NCBI GenBank assembly: GCA_000934455.1
Contig: KN883008.1
Location: forward strand, 134,106 to 166,710
From: Apostichopus parvimensis
Taxonomy: Eukaryota > Echinodermata > Holothuroidea > Aspidochirotida > Stichopodidae
Direction of reading: 5' to 3'
DNA: 32,605 bases
Made by a program: the position numbers and the translations under genes. The notes below the pieces were generated by a model. The model ran no database searches, had not been told where the DNA came from, and saw nothing but the letters and a program-made list of their open reading frames with translations. Shown here piece by piece: positions 9,508 through 19,640 of the stretch (position 1 is its first letter; each line of letters starts with the position of its first letter).

Positions 9508-12500
9508 TTTTGCAATATTCTATAATAAGCTCCGTTTGTTCACAAGATGAAAATATAAGAACGTGGCCTGAGGGCCTATATCATAAAGTAGGCAGCAAAC
9601 GTACTGTCCCAATTTTATTACCAACCAAACATTGCGGAGGTTTTAACAGACGGGATTAGAAACTTCACGACTATACAAAGACCAATGAAATACTATGGGA
9701 GCTAACCTGGAAACGAAATCCTTCAGCCCGTGATATACACGCTCCTCTTTCTTTCCATCGTTGCAGACGACGACGCATAGGCTAACACAACTAATAGTCA
9801 CTCAATACTATTGCTGGTAGGACAATTTGTATTCCTACTAGTTCTGAGACAAAGACTAGTTTTTGTTCTGCTATAAGAACTGATCTAAACTTTGTGTCTA
9901 TCGTGTAGATCGATATGTATTAGAAGCACAAAAGTTGCTTTAGTACGAACAAGGTCAAGTTACCTTCATATGACATACTGCGTGCAGATATTGTATAGTC
10001 CTTTGGTTAACTTGACCCCAACAATAACTTGGTCACAGAAACAAAACGGACGACTATTTACCTTCCATAGCGTTACAGAAGCCACACAACCACTCTGCAT
10101 GGAACAACACTCGTAGGATACTGTTTGGAGAACACCAGTATACAGTACAAGACTACCTGTACATAATACAGACGTACGCACGTGTCTAATATACTGATGT
10201 TGTTATTTAGTGACTGCGGTATCGATTCCTCATTGCAGAATCCAGTATAACAGTATTTACGGCTTCTACGGCAACCTCACTGTGCTGTATGGAATATCAC
10301 AAAATTTAGTAAACAGCTGAAGCGTTATTGCATTCCTATAACCTGTATAACAATGTATCGGGACACAACAACGTCCGGAGACCTTTTACTGTTATGTGCT
10401 GAACGCTATGCCGGACTGCACACTAAACGACTTTACTAACATTCGTGCTGTGTTTGTATCAATTTAGCGAACTTTGGATTCTCTTAATATGTGTATGACG
10501 GTAAACATATGACGTGTTTGCTTTAGCATCTGTTTGATGTATATGCTTATGCTTATGAATACAATCATGACAGACTGTGTTTTTATTTCGCGTATACGTT
10601 GTCTTCAAAGACACCATGCAATTATAGTCAAAGACCCAGGGAGGGAGAATTTAGGGGCATGAGAGATAACCCGTTTGATCAGCCCTAATTAGCAGTGGCG
10701 TACCTAGAATAGTTGGCACCCGGGCAGATCCTTCCGTTGTCACCCCGTGCAGGGGATGCTATCTGGGGATGGGGTCTAATGGGCGGGGGATTCTCCGTTC
10801 CCCTTGAGAAATGTATGTAAGGTGGCTTAGATGCAAATTAGTTCTATCTTTGGCAAAGGTTTGAACTGATAATATGTTAAGGAATTCTCATTGCTTAGAA
10901 ACCATGCATGACATTTAACCTCATAAAGTCGTATACCACGCAATGAAATCGGTTCATTCGTTTTTTTATTTTCCTGTATTTATGGGATGCAACAGCAGCA
11001 CAGTATGTGGTTTCCAAGCCTCTTTTCATGTGCAGCAATGTGGTGGAGACCGGAAAGAGGAGTTATGTGTGACGTAAGAAGATAATTTATTTAACAAAAA
11101 TTAGCCAAGCACAAAATGTTAAAACCTTGTCATATTGCTGCTTATTATCTTTGAGTCCTAATTGCTAATTCTAAATCTTAAAATTCTAAAACGCCGAACT
11201 AATGTGGTATGTAAAGCCTTTTTTTCACGAGATTACGTGCTAGTGATCCTAAATTTACCCGGGCGTAACCATGCTTGACCATATTGATTTACTAGTAACA
11301 AGTGCTCGAAGTGTTCGTCCAGTTTTATTCCACATAGTCGAAAACCTGACTGGTTTTAGGGTGTTAAGAAGTTACTCATAGTCCTATCTTATGCAACCTC
11401 AACACCACCTAAAGCACCCGTCATTGCCAATTAAAGAAGAAGAATAAGAAAACAGACTAGGATGGAGCACTCACAAATACACAAGAAAACAGAATTTCGA
11501 AGAACCTGTTGTAAATACGAACACGATTTTTCACTGAATTCTTTAGGCTTTGTTCTTGTTTCTCTTTCGATTTTATTTGTTGGTTTTGTATTGTAGAGTT
11601 AATTGCTTATATGCACATGCCTGCTAATTATCTCACATTTAACAGTGACATTTTCTCCTTTGCATGTGCTTATATATAAAGCCATATAAGTCATAAATTT
11701 AGACTTCCTTCAAAATAATATTTCCAACGGGAAAAAAACATAAAATGTTCAGTTGTGAATATTTTTCGCACTTATATTGTTTTACTCTCCTTTTTTATAT
11801 ATAATTAGATCTGACCATAATATCCGTTATCCAGTTGTAATTATGAAACTTTCGAGACACATGATATACGACAAACTTCTTATATAGATAAAACATAACT
11901 ATGAACATTTCTTTCTAACGAAATCCCTCTCATTACAAATAAGGTATAGATGTATTAAAGTTACATAAAATGATGGCATAAAGTCATACATTCCATTACA
12001 GTGGCAGATGTTAGCTATCAAAAACGACAAAACCATGGATGATTTATGAGTCTTATATGGCAATTACAATTCTCTCACTATTTTTCAGATTTGTCCTTGA
12101 GATTTTCAAAAAAAATTACGACAGAAGTAGATTATAAAGTACGTTAAAAACAAGGGCAACCTAGAAAAATTTCCAGCAATTATCGTCACAAAATTGTTTT
12201 TTATGACCGCATTTAAATAAAAGATGAGACTGAATCAATGCTACCTTTAAAGGAAATAGGAAGTAGAAACTATAGATAACCACACTACAGTGGCGGAAGA
12301 GAATTGGGTTGATGGAAAACATTGGAAGAAATCCTTCACTTTATTTATCAAGCAGAAAATGAGTTCCTAAAACAGAGAGAGGGAGAGGGGAAACCAAAAA
12401 TAAAACCCATTTTTATGTGCCCTCAAAGTTAAAGTAATAACGAAAAAACGCTGTATCAAAACATAAATTATGTAAATAAACCATTTCCAGTCGATTAACG

Positions 12501-13461
12501 GCATTCTCGTATTTTAGTTTAGGATTAGTACTTTTATTGTCCGTATAAAATTACTTCTTATGTAGAACGAAATGAAACGAAGTCTCCCTTTTATAATATT
12601 AACAAAACTATGACAAATAGAAAGCCCCCCCCCCCCCCCACACACACGCAAACGCAGTCGGTATATGACGTAAGTCAATACTTCAAGAGGAAAACAAGTT
12701 ACGATTCAAATACTCCATTTTGTTCCTTGAGTTCTGTTGAAAGCAGGAAACCGGATTCACGTGTCTTGCTCATTCTAATGGTAATGTATATCTACAGCGG
12801 TGCAAGTTTTAACCCCACTGTAGTTCCTCTATCAAGTTCCAAGTTTTATGCGTTGTAGTTGTCATGGGAACAAACATATAAGCCGGCCATTCCCAAAGAA
12901 CTGTACCGTGAAAGCGGCGAGGAAGGCAAAGAAGGCATGGCCGGAGGTGTTAATGCACTCATTTATACTTGACCTGTGATATGCACGTTAAGTCGATAGG
13001 GATAACGTCACTATTACGTCAGAGACGGGCGGTTTTGCCTTTCATGATATCAGTTTCATATGCTAGGAAAGAACTTGTCACTTTATCTCTCTTTGTTGGC
13101 TTGTGCTGGAGTAAGGTTACTTTAATGTTCATAAATTGTTGACGGACTGATCGTAATAGATGGCGCTGTTTGGTAATAAAGATATATCAGTATTCTATTT
13201 ACGATACAATACTGACCGGTGGCGGCGTTCTCATCCCCGGGTACTATATACAAAGACAACATGTTCCTATTATATGCCTGCATTGACTGGACATGTGACA
13301 ACGCGGATCATCGTGTGTTATCCATGAGATACTTTTTCAACAGCAGGCGTGCAGGCTAGACTGAACTTCGCCTTTTGTAGCTTTACTACAACTGTTATCC
13401 AATTTCTATTAACCGCTCTCAATTTACCTCAATGCAAAAAACAAAACCAAAAAACTTTTAA
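9508..13461. other. Long gene-poor stretch upstream of the UGT gene
   Basis: No convincing exon on either strand. The UGT promoter should lie in its first part, but I see no clear TATA box or initiator. AGCAGTGGCGTACCTAG near 10690 resembles the end of common dispersed transposons, with no partner end found. A C15 run followed by CA repeats lies at 12625-12648. Most of 10900-12600 is plain AT-rich sequence. Confidence 0.5.
12625..12648. repeat. C15 run and short CA repeat
   Basis: Fifteen C (12625-12639) followed by ACACACACG. It is a simple repeat that creates a spurious proline-rich open frame. Confidence 0.8.
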
Positions 13462-13728
13462 TTAAATTAGAGGGAACAGTATCATTCCGGTATATAGCTT
13501 CGAAGGGTTCGTCTGTTCATCCAACAAAACGAGTCGTTCCTTAGATTTTATCCTCACCGTGCAATCATAGGAGAGAATGGAAGCAACATCGCCAACACTA
13601 TCATGTAACCTTATGTAATATATTATATTGTCAAGTTTAGCTTCCGGAAGTACCATAGCGATTCCAAGGACATCTTCACCAGAGATAAAGGCATCACTTT
13701 CGAGGTGTCGACTCTCCAGTTTCTCACA
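13462..13728 (-). CDS. Probable last exon of an unrecognised protein
   Basis: Open on the minus strand for 88 codons to TAA at 13462-13464. The translation looks protein-like, with charged and hydrophobic residues well mixed: CEKLESRHLES, then ISGEDVLGIAMVLPEA, YYIRLHDSVGDVASIL and a hydrophobic end MILFPLI. The frame is open further upstream, but a pyrimidine tract with AG choices (TTTGTTTCTTTACAAGAGAG) puts the acceptor at 13728-13732. A start at 13728 gives phase 0 and matches the candidate exon at 14230-14391. ATTAAA occurs just after the stop. I do not recognise the family. No signal peptide or membrane segment is evident. It could instead be a chance open frame, though its composition argues against this. 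Confidence 0.42.
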   Translation of the reverse strand, partial: CEKLESRHLESDAFISGEDVLGIAMVLPEAKLDNIIYYIRLHDSVGDVASILSYDCTVRIKSKERLVLLDEQTNPSKLYTGMILFPLI

Positions 13729-14070
13729 CTCTCTTGTAAAGAAACAAATGTAGTCATAAGGTGGGGACTATCATGGTATTTGCAAATATACCCAACACGG
13801 CAGTTTAGATTTAAAGCCAGGAGAAAGGGAAGGGGGAGGGGGGATTTAAATTAAAACTTCCCAACTCACCTCCAATCGTCCTTAGTTGCTAATCATCGGT
13901 AGTTCATTTCATACTCTCGAACATCGTAGCATAAAAAGGAATGCTAGTTACTGCAACTACGCAATAATATGTTAGCTCTCCTGGACGGGCGGATGCATGC
14001 ACAAACCTGTGATTATGGTATGGTACCTATACCAGGAAGTTTCCATAACAACTCCTTGCCTATACTACGC

Positions 14071-14121
14071 AACCATGTAGTAACTGGTTCATTACTACAT
14101 GGTTCATTACTACATGGTAAC
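14071..14121. repeat. Short hairpin with 15-bp direct duplication
   Basis: GGTTCATTACTACAT occurs twice in tandem (14086-14100, 14101-14115). The preceding AACCATGTAGTAAC (14071-14084) is nearly its reverse complement, so the segment can fold in more than one register. It lies in the putative intron between the 13.7-kb and 14.2-kb exons. Confidence 0.75.
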
Positions 14122-14229
14122 CCTTTCAAAGCTATCAATTCATAACATGTAGTTCAACATAAGGAACGAGCGCCCTCTCATCGGTATAAGAACATGAAAG
14201 TATTCGAAAGTTGAACGAGTAACTCTTAC

Positions 14230-14391
14230 ATTTTTAATTTGCAGGAAATTATTCCAAATGTAAATAAAACGTTTTTCCGGTGACGAAATGCTGCGGATTG
14301 AATCAATTTCAATTTTTAAAATTCGCTCAGTAACCTTATATATAAGCACCCCCAGGGCAAGATCTGTCTGTGTCAACAACCGTTCAAGCTC
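14230..14391 (-). CDS. Possible internal exon preceding the 13462-13728 exon
   Basis: Minus-strand open frame closed by a strong donor (AAT then GTAAGAG, phase 0). It encodes about 54 residues, with segments LTQTDLALGVLIYKVTERIL and RFIYIWNNFLQIKN that could form amphipathic helices. The upstream acceptor is uncertain: CTAG at 14392 has a poor pyrimidine tract, and GACACAG just downstream is an alternative giving a shorter exon in the same phase. It joins in frame to the exon at 13728. I cannot name a family, and further upstream exons were not found. Confidence 0.32.
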
Positions 14392-15788
14392 CTAGTTTTT
14401 TTCAGGTTCACCTTCAACTGAATTCTTCATGACAATATGAATTCAGAAATCTATGTTTGTGTCTGTGAGTTCGGTGGAGTTGTGTTAAAGGCTGGTGTCA
14501 CAGTTTCAGTGATAACCATGTAAAGGGTCCGTTCTCAAACTGAAATGGCTATTTGACATGTGTCATTTTAGGCTATTATTATATGAAGTATAGGCCTGCA
14601 TATTATATTACACGCGCTAACTGGACTATGTGATTAATCACGCAAAATATGAAAAAAAATTATAAATCTGGGAAGTTTCTCAGTTTGAATAATTCTTAGG
14701 TTTGGAAAATTGTTGACCAGGGTTACGCTAATAAATTTATTGTGGTATATCTCATATAATTTCCACACAGACTACGCACAAAATAATTGTTTTAGAGTGT
14801 CATGTCTCATTTGCCAAAAATCAAATGACTTGAAGACTCGTTTTCACAAGGCATTTTGCATTAAGCAACAACTCCCTGGTATGTTTTACCCCATGGTCTC
14901 ATGACATAACTACATGCGACAATGCATATTGAGTCATACTATGATTGCAACGTCATGCTGCAATAGAGTAATCATGTCGACAGTCAATGTAGCTACGAGA
15001 GCATGTGACGTAGCAGGGGAGGGAGGGGGGGGAGTATAATTTTTAAAAGGGGACTACTCACAAAGGGAAACTTCTCACAAAGGGAGGATGTACAAGTAAA
15101 AGTTTTGCCCAAAAAGCCTCCCACGTTGCAGGAAATATTAATAAGAGTATTGTGTTACGTAGCAGACGAACTTTCAGGGGAAAGATAGAGAAGGGTCGCT
15201 TAGCTTCCTTAAACCTTAGCTTCCTTCTACTCACCAAGAAAGAGATTTTACAATCTAACTCTCCAAAAGAAAAAAGTGATCGGAAGTTGACTGATATGAT
15301 CCAACGTTCACACTGTCGAGTATCTTGTCATTAACGTACTGACAAATTATAAATCACTAAAAGAAAAGAAAAGTTTTGTATGTCGACATCTTAAACATGT
15401 CCAGATGTGGTTTCTGGTGTCACACTTTGGACAGGCGGGCGGATTAATATCCATCCATTATGGACCAGGCTACTGCGTAGGTTATGCTTTTAGCTATAAT
15501 ATCACAATTTGAACAATGACTACAAATATATCAATTGTTACAGACTAAAGTGTCCATTACATCAAAGTAACAGAGTTTCAAATAAACAACACAAAAACAA
15601 ACCAGGGAATCATGATGAAAACAAAGAAGATTTATAATTTATGTGTATTTGGTTTTACGATCGTAAATTCCATTAATTGCATGAAGAAAGAGTGATTTTA
15701 CAAAATTCATAAAATATATACCAAAATCCGAAGTCTTTATTCGGAGGATACACACAATATTGGAAAAAGGAAGACATGGTGAATGAAA
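14392..15788. other. Non-coding stretch
   Basis: No recognisable gene. It contains a G-rich tract (15016-15032) and otherwise unique AT-rich sequence. Confidence 0.5.
15016..15032 (+). repeat. G-rich tract, possible G-quadruplex
   Basis: GGGG-A-GGG-A-GGGGGGGG arrangement on the plus strand. The last run could supply two of the four G-tracts needed for a quadruplex. Confidence 0.5.
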
Positions 15789-15875
15789 AAGAAATTATTG
15801 TCGTCGTTGTCGTGATCGTCGTCTTCATCATTATAACCGTCAACTTCATCTTCCTCGTCCTCCTCCTCATCACCA
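15789..15875 (-). repeat. Imperfect GAC/GAT/GAG trinucleotide tract
   Basis: The minus strand reads as an Asp/Glu-rich stretch (EEEDEEDEV, then DEDDDHDNDD) of about 28 codons inside a 76-codon frame. The neighbouring reading frame is equally repetitive (Thr/Ile-rich), which suggests a degenerate trinucleotide repeat more than a gene. An acidic exon of a minus-strand gene cannot be excluded. Confidence 0.5.
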
Positions 15876-16409
15876 GTTGCTTTATCAACGTGTATATTAT
15901 ATACTGTAATTTCACATCCCCTGATGTGTGCGTGCATCAGTAGTTTATTGTCGTGGAATAGTTTCATTGCATAGTTTCAGCAACACGTTGCAATGTAAAA
16001 ATCACTTAAATTTCAGTAACAATAAATGTCAAGGCTTCTTAAAAGGTACTTAAACTGCAGTGGAAAGTCATTATCACTGCAATCCAGTGGAATATCTTTC
16101 AATGCTCTGAAACAGAATTATACTAACATTGCAATACCTTCTTATTGCAATTAAGGCTATAGTTACACTGTAGTGCTATACAAATGTACTATTCCATTGA
16201 AAGGTTATATTGAACCTACACCTATTTAACACAAAGAGTGTAACATTAAAACGATGGGAGTATCATTGTATAGAACATTGACAATCGTTCGAAGCAGACG
16301 TGAACGATTGGCAATAAAGAATTCATGTAGCGAACAGTGGAATCCATATTTATGTATTTTGTTTATGTAAATGAGAAGAGGAACAATCATTACTGACACC
16401 GGAGAAAGC

Positions 16410-16451
16410 CTTAAAACTAAAAAAAAAAAAAAAAAAAATCTTAAAACTAAA
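16410..16451 (+). repeat. A-run flanked by 12-bp direct repeats
   Basis: CTTAAAACTAAA (16410-16421) is followed by A's to 16438, then T, then CTTAAAACTAAA again (16440-16451). This is the layout of a target-site duplication around a retroposed poly(A) tail with no body. Slippage is the alternative. Confidence 0.6.
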
Positions 16452-17225
16452 TTTTTTATTTTTTTACACTATGACTAATACTAATATTCACTTTATCGTA
16501 CGACTGTGTAATTAGCATTCATCTTTATCAACCTTCGGTTTAATCAGCTGTACTCAATTACCTATAAGAGATTCCAGCAACTACTTCATTCTTGAGTGAG
16601 AGCTTTAACAAATTCTTAGTGTTTTCTCAGAGGCACCGGAAGGAGCTTCAGATTGGTGGAGGCAAGACACTGGCGGACACAGGGTGTTCGTTTGGGAGAG
16701 GCGAAAATATTTTCGATTTGTCCTAGAAATGGGGAGCCCTCCATATTGAGAAAGTTTGGGCATGGGTATACATCTCCTACGAAAAGCTTTTACAGGTTTC
16801 CTAAATATTCCAATCCTGAATTGCAAGAGATATTTTCTTAAAGTACTTTATTGAGGAATCGAACCATTACCCCGCTCAGGCATAATGAAAAAAAGAAACC
16901 ACGTGGGACGACTTAATGTCTCCACGGTGAAACAGTTAGTCCAGATTATGGCATCAGTAAACCACATGTAATATAAATAATGTGAGAGCGTAGGTTGCTA
17001 ATGTGATCTGTTTGGCACATTAGTATGACATACATATGTCATTTAACAGTTTGCGGGGCCACATTATTCAGCAGGGAATTAAGTAATTACGGTATGTTAT
17101 GAATGCATGCCATATGATCTATAACCAAGCACAGTGTACAATGCACATGTTCATACAATACACAGTGCCTATACAAGTAACGTAATAACCATAATGATGT
17201 GTACAAATATCAAATTCACATGAAT

Positions 17226-17354
17226 AGTAGTATTAAGAATATTAGTACTATTAACTTTATTAGTAGTATTAAGTATATTAGTAGTTTTAAGTATATTATA
17301 GTTGTATTGAGTATATTAGTAGTATTAAGAATATTAGTAGTATTAAGTATTTTT
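17226..17354. repeat. AT-rich tandem array, unit about 18 bp
   Basis: Imperfect repeats of TATTAGTAGTATTAAG and variants (AAGAATATTAGTAG, AAGTATATTAGTAG). They produce a spurious plus-strand frame of repeating Ser/Ile/Val/Leu residues. Confidence 0.85.
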
Positions 17355-18071
17355 TGTATTTTTTTCGACTACTTCAACGTTTCCTTCTGATGCAATACAC
17401 ATGAGCATAATTCAGTCGTCCGAATCATGATTTAACCAACGCATTATATAAGTACGAGTTGTTGGAAACATGATTTGATTCTACAGGATGGAAGCTCTTG
17501 TAAATTGTTTCTTAAATGTTGTTGTTAAAATACGAACGTTTCTAAAATAAGATTGTAAGGTTCAATGATTTCATAAACATCGATTGTTACAATAACGTTC
17601 AAACGATGATTAAAAGAAAGGAATGAAGTAAGATTCGGGCTTCTTGCTCGTATCAAGTGGCTAACATTTACTATGAAAGGGAAATGAGGTTTCTTAATCC
17701 CGCAATTTGGTTTCCTTGTCGTTAGGGAGGGCAGTTTTTTTTTGGGGGGGGGGTTGAGGCTCAGGTCAGGCCCCTCAATTCTACCTTAAAGTATACCTTG
17801 AAAGTTAGAATACCCTATTATTTTCTTTTCCGGTCCTTCTCAATATTTTCCCGGGTTTCTATAACTTATCCCGGACCCCGGAGCTATGGCTCCCTGCTGT
17901 CCCCTCTTATGAGGCCAGTGGGTATCCATTAACAGAATCTCTATCATTTAAGTTTTAAAATAATGGAAAAATGAATGATGTTCTCTTGACAGTTTTAATT
18001 ATAACAAAAGTAGCATGCACCCAATACATGACGGATATTCTGTTTTCTTATAGTGGTTGTAGCATGTTAGT

Positions 18072-18279
18072 TCAGAAGAGACTGTCAGACGGGGCATCTG
18101 CGTTTTCGGAGATATACTTCATTATGTCGTCATTATCGAGATCTAAGTCTTTTTCTTGAGTCTCTGTCGCCATGGCAACTAGTTTGGCTTTAGGTTCGAG
18201 GGAAGTCGCCACTGCAGAGGGCTTCGGCGATGGCTTCGGCTTTGCTTTAAGTAAAAGGGCGTCCAAATCGTCTTCGATA
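18072..18279 (-). CDS. Last exon of an unrecognised protein with acidic C-terminus
   Basis: The acceptor TTATTACTTCCCCGTAG is strong and gives phase 2 in. The stop TGA is at 18072-18074. The 69 codons read IEDDLDALLLKAK, then a Lys/Pro/Ala linker (KPKPSPKPSAVATS), then an acidic end DLDLDNDDIMKYISENADA and SLF. Short acidic, helical tails like this are common in ciliary and centrosomal adaptor proteins, but I cannot name the family. The exon joins in phase to 25861-25984, which ends with two bases (AG) and lets the first base here complete a Ser codon. Codon use is clearly coding-like and less AT-rich than the surroundings. TTTAAT near 17995 could be a minus-strand ATTAAA polyadenylation signal. 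Confidence 0.68.
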
Positions 18280-18724
18280 CTACGGGGAAGTAATAAAACA
18301 ACAACAGTGAAATACTGGTTCGTAGCAAGGATGTTCCTACAATGTCTCCATGGTGCGTCCGTTTCTCAATGCGTTAAAAGAATTGTACCTACCTTTAGTT
18401 AGTATCCATGTCACCTACGGGTATCGTACTTGCGACACGTCATGTAAATGCAAATTTACAATTGCTAATGCAAATTTCAGTACAGTACAACCCGAATCCA
18501 TATTGGTATTGCTCTATGTGTCTTTACTTTCTAACTCTTCATTAAATCTGTTTGAGAGCAAATTCAACTGAGAACCCGTGGATCTCATCACAGCAAGGAA
18601 ATCGATGTTACCAATCATCTCCACAAACATGATTCATATACAATCTAACGAACCACACGGGCACTGTGGTTCATTGCTTGGTGGAATATTAAAGTGTTGT
18701 TTGTCATCACCCAATAACATAAAT

Positions 18725-19140
18725 ATTTATGCCCACATGTACCAGTTTACCCAACAACTATATTCTAAGTTTGGATACCATCTGATTTAAGGTTGTTGGC
18801 CCATAGAAGGTGTCCCAAAATGCATTTGTGGTGGAATTAAATTTTGATCCTACCCAGCCAAACTATGGGTCCAGATGGTCCCCAAAATAGGCCTACATAT
18901 ACCAAGTTTGGCTACAATCCCACTTAAGGTTGCGGAGTTATTGCAATGTAAAAAGTTTTACGTTTGAACCCAAAACTTCAGCGCCAAAAACGATATGACA
19001 CACCTTCTCACTATTATACATCTACATAGAAAGAATGACAAATATCCATCACTAAGTTGATAAGTTATCGCGGACCCAAGCAAGTGTGAAAGACGCACAC
19101 TAACACCCGCCCATACACACACCAACCTGACTGTGTAGGT
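18725..19140 (+). repeat. Dispersed repeat, RTE/SINE-tail-like, with internal duplication
   Basis: The sequence around AAGTTTGGATACCATC (about 18768) recurs as AAGTTTGGCTACAATC (about 18903), each followed by TTAAGGTTG. Phrases such as 'accaagtttgg' and 'gagttattgcaa', followed by 'gttatcgcgga' and a CA-rich end, recall the 3' ends of RTE-type elements and their SINEs in marine invertebrates. No coding capacity remains. Confidence 0.45.
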
Positions 19141-19410
19141 CCCTTTGCTACCATCAAGGAACCAAAAATTGGTACATGTGATAAATGGTCACACAGTGAA
19201 AAATTCGAACACAATTTGGTAGTTTTGAAAGATTTACAATTTGCATGACATTAGAAATTGTGAAATAATCCTAGTCTTCACATATTTTAATGATGGTGTT
19301 ATTTATTAAAGATTGCGATGGAGCTTAAATTTGCGATCACTGTCCTTAATCGTCATAGTTTATTAACCCCTTTCTACTACTAGTCACCCACTTTTCTAAT
19401 ACTGCCATAC

Positions 19411-19640
19411 CGTGAAAATAAGAAACATCTACAGACTGACCAAAGCAAACTAAGAATGAAATATCAAATAAATATGCCGTGCAGCGTGCGGACTGCAATG
19501 GTGAATAGAGGTACATGGTACGTTTCAATCCCATTACGTTAAGACCCGATTTAGTAACAAAGAAGTCCGCATTGGCAATCGCAATGTATAGTTCATGGAG
19601 GTGTTTACTGCGATGCATTGAACGCTGTATACGTATCAAC
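19411..19640 (-). CDS. Tentative exon, unrecognised
   Basis: A 230-base minus-strand segment opens after a good acceptor (CATCATTTTTGCAG) and closes at a possible donor (CACG then GTATGG), with a 76-codon uninterrupted frame (one base in, one base out). The translation includes HLHELYIAIANADFF and CTAYLFDISFLVCFGQ. Its phases do not fit directly between 25861-25984 and 18072-18279, so it would need another partner exon or belong to another transcript. It may be chance. Confidence 0.22.

Larger units (their letters stand above)
15876..18071. other. Non-coding stretch with simple repeats
   Basis: No exon seen. Holds a poly(A) tract flanked by direct repeats, a TATTAGTAGTATTAAG-type array and a T9G10 run (17735-17753). 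The part just below 18072 should be the 3' untranslated region of the acidic-tail gene. Confidence 0.5.

Noticed and set aside
10690..12310. CAGTGGCG-type sequences near 10694 and 12290 as the two ends of a transposon
   Set aside because: Both are in the same orientation, so they do not form terminal inverted repeats, and no coding remnant lies between them.
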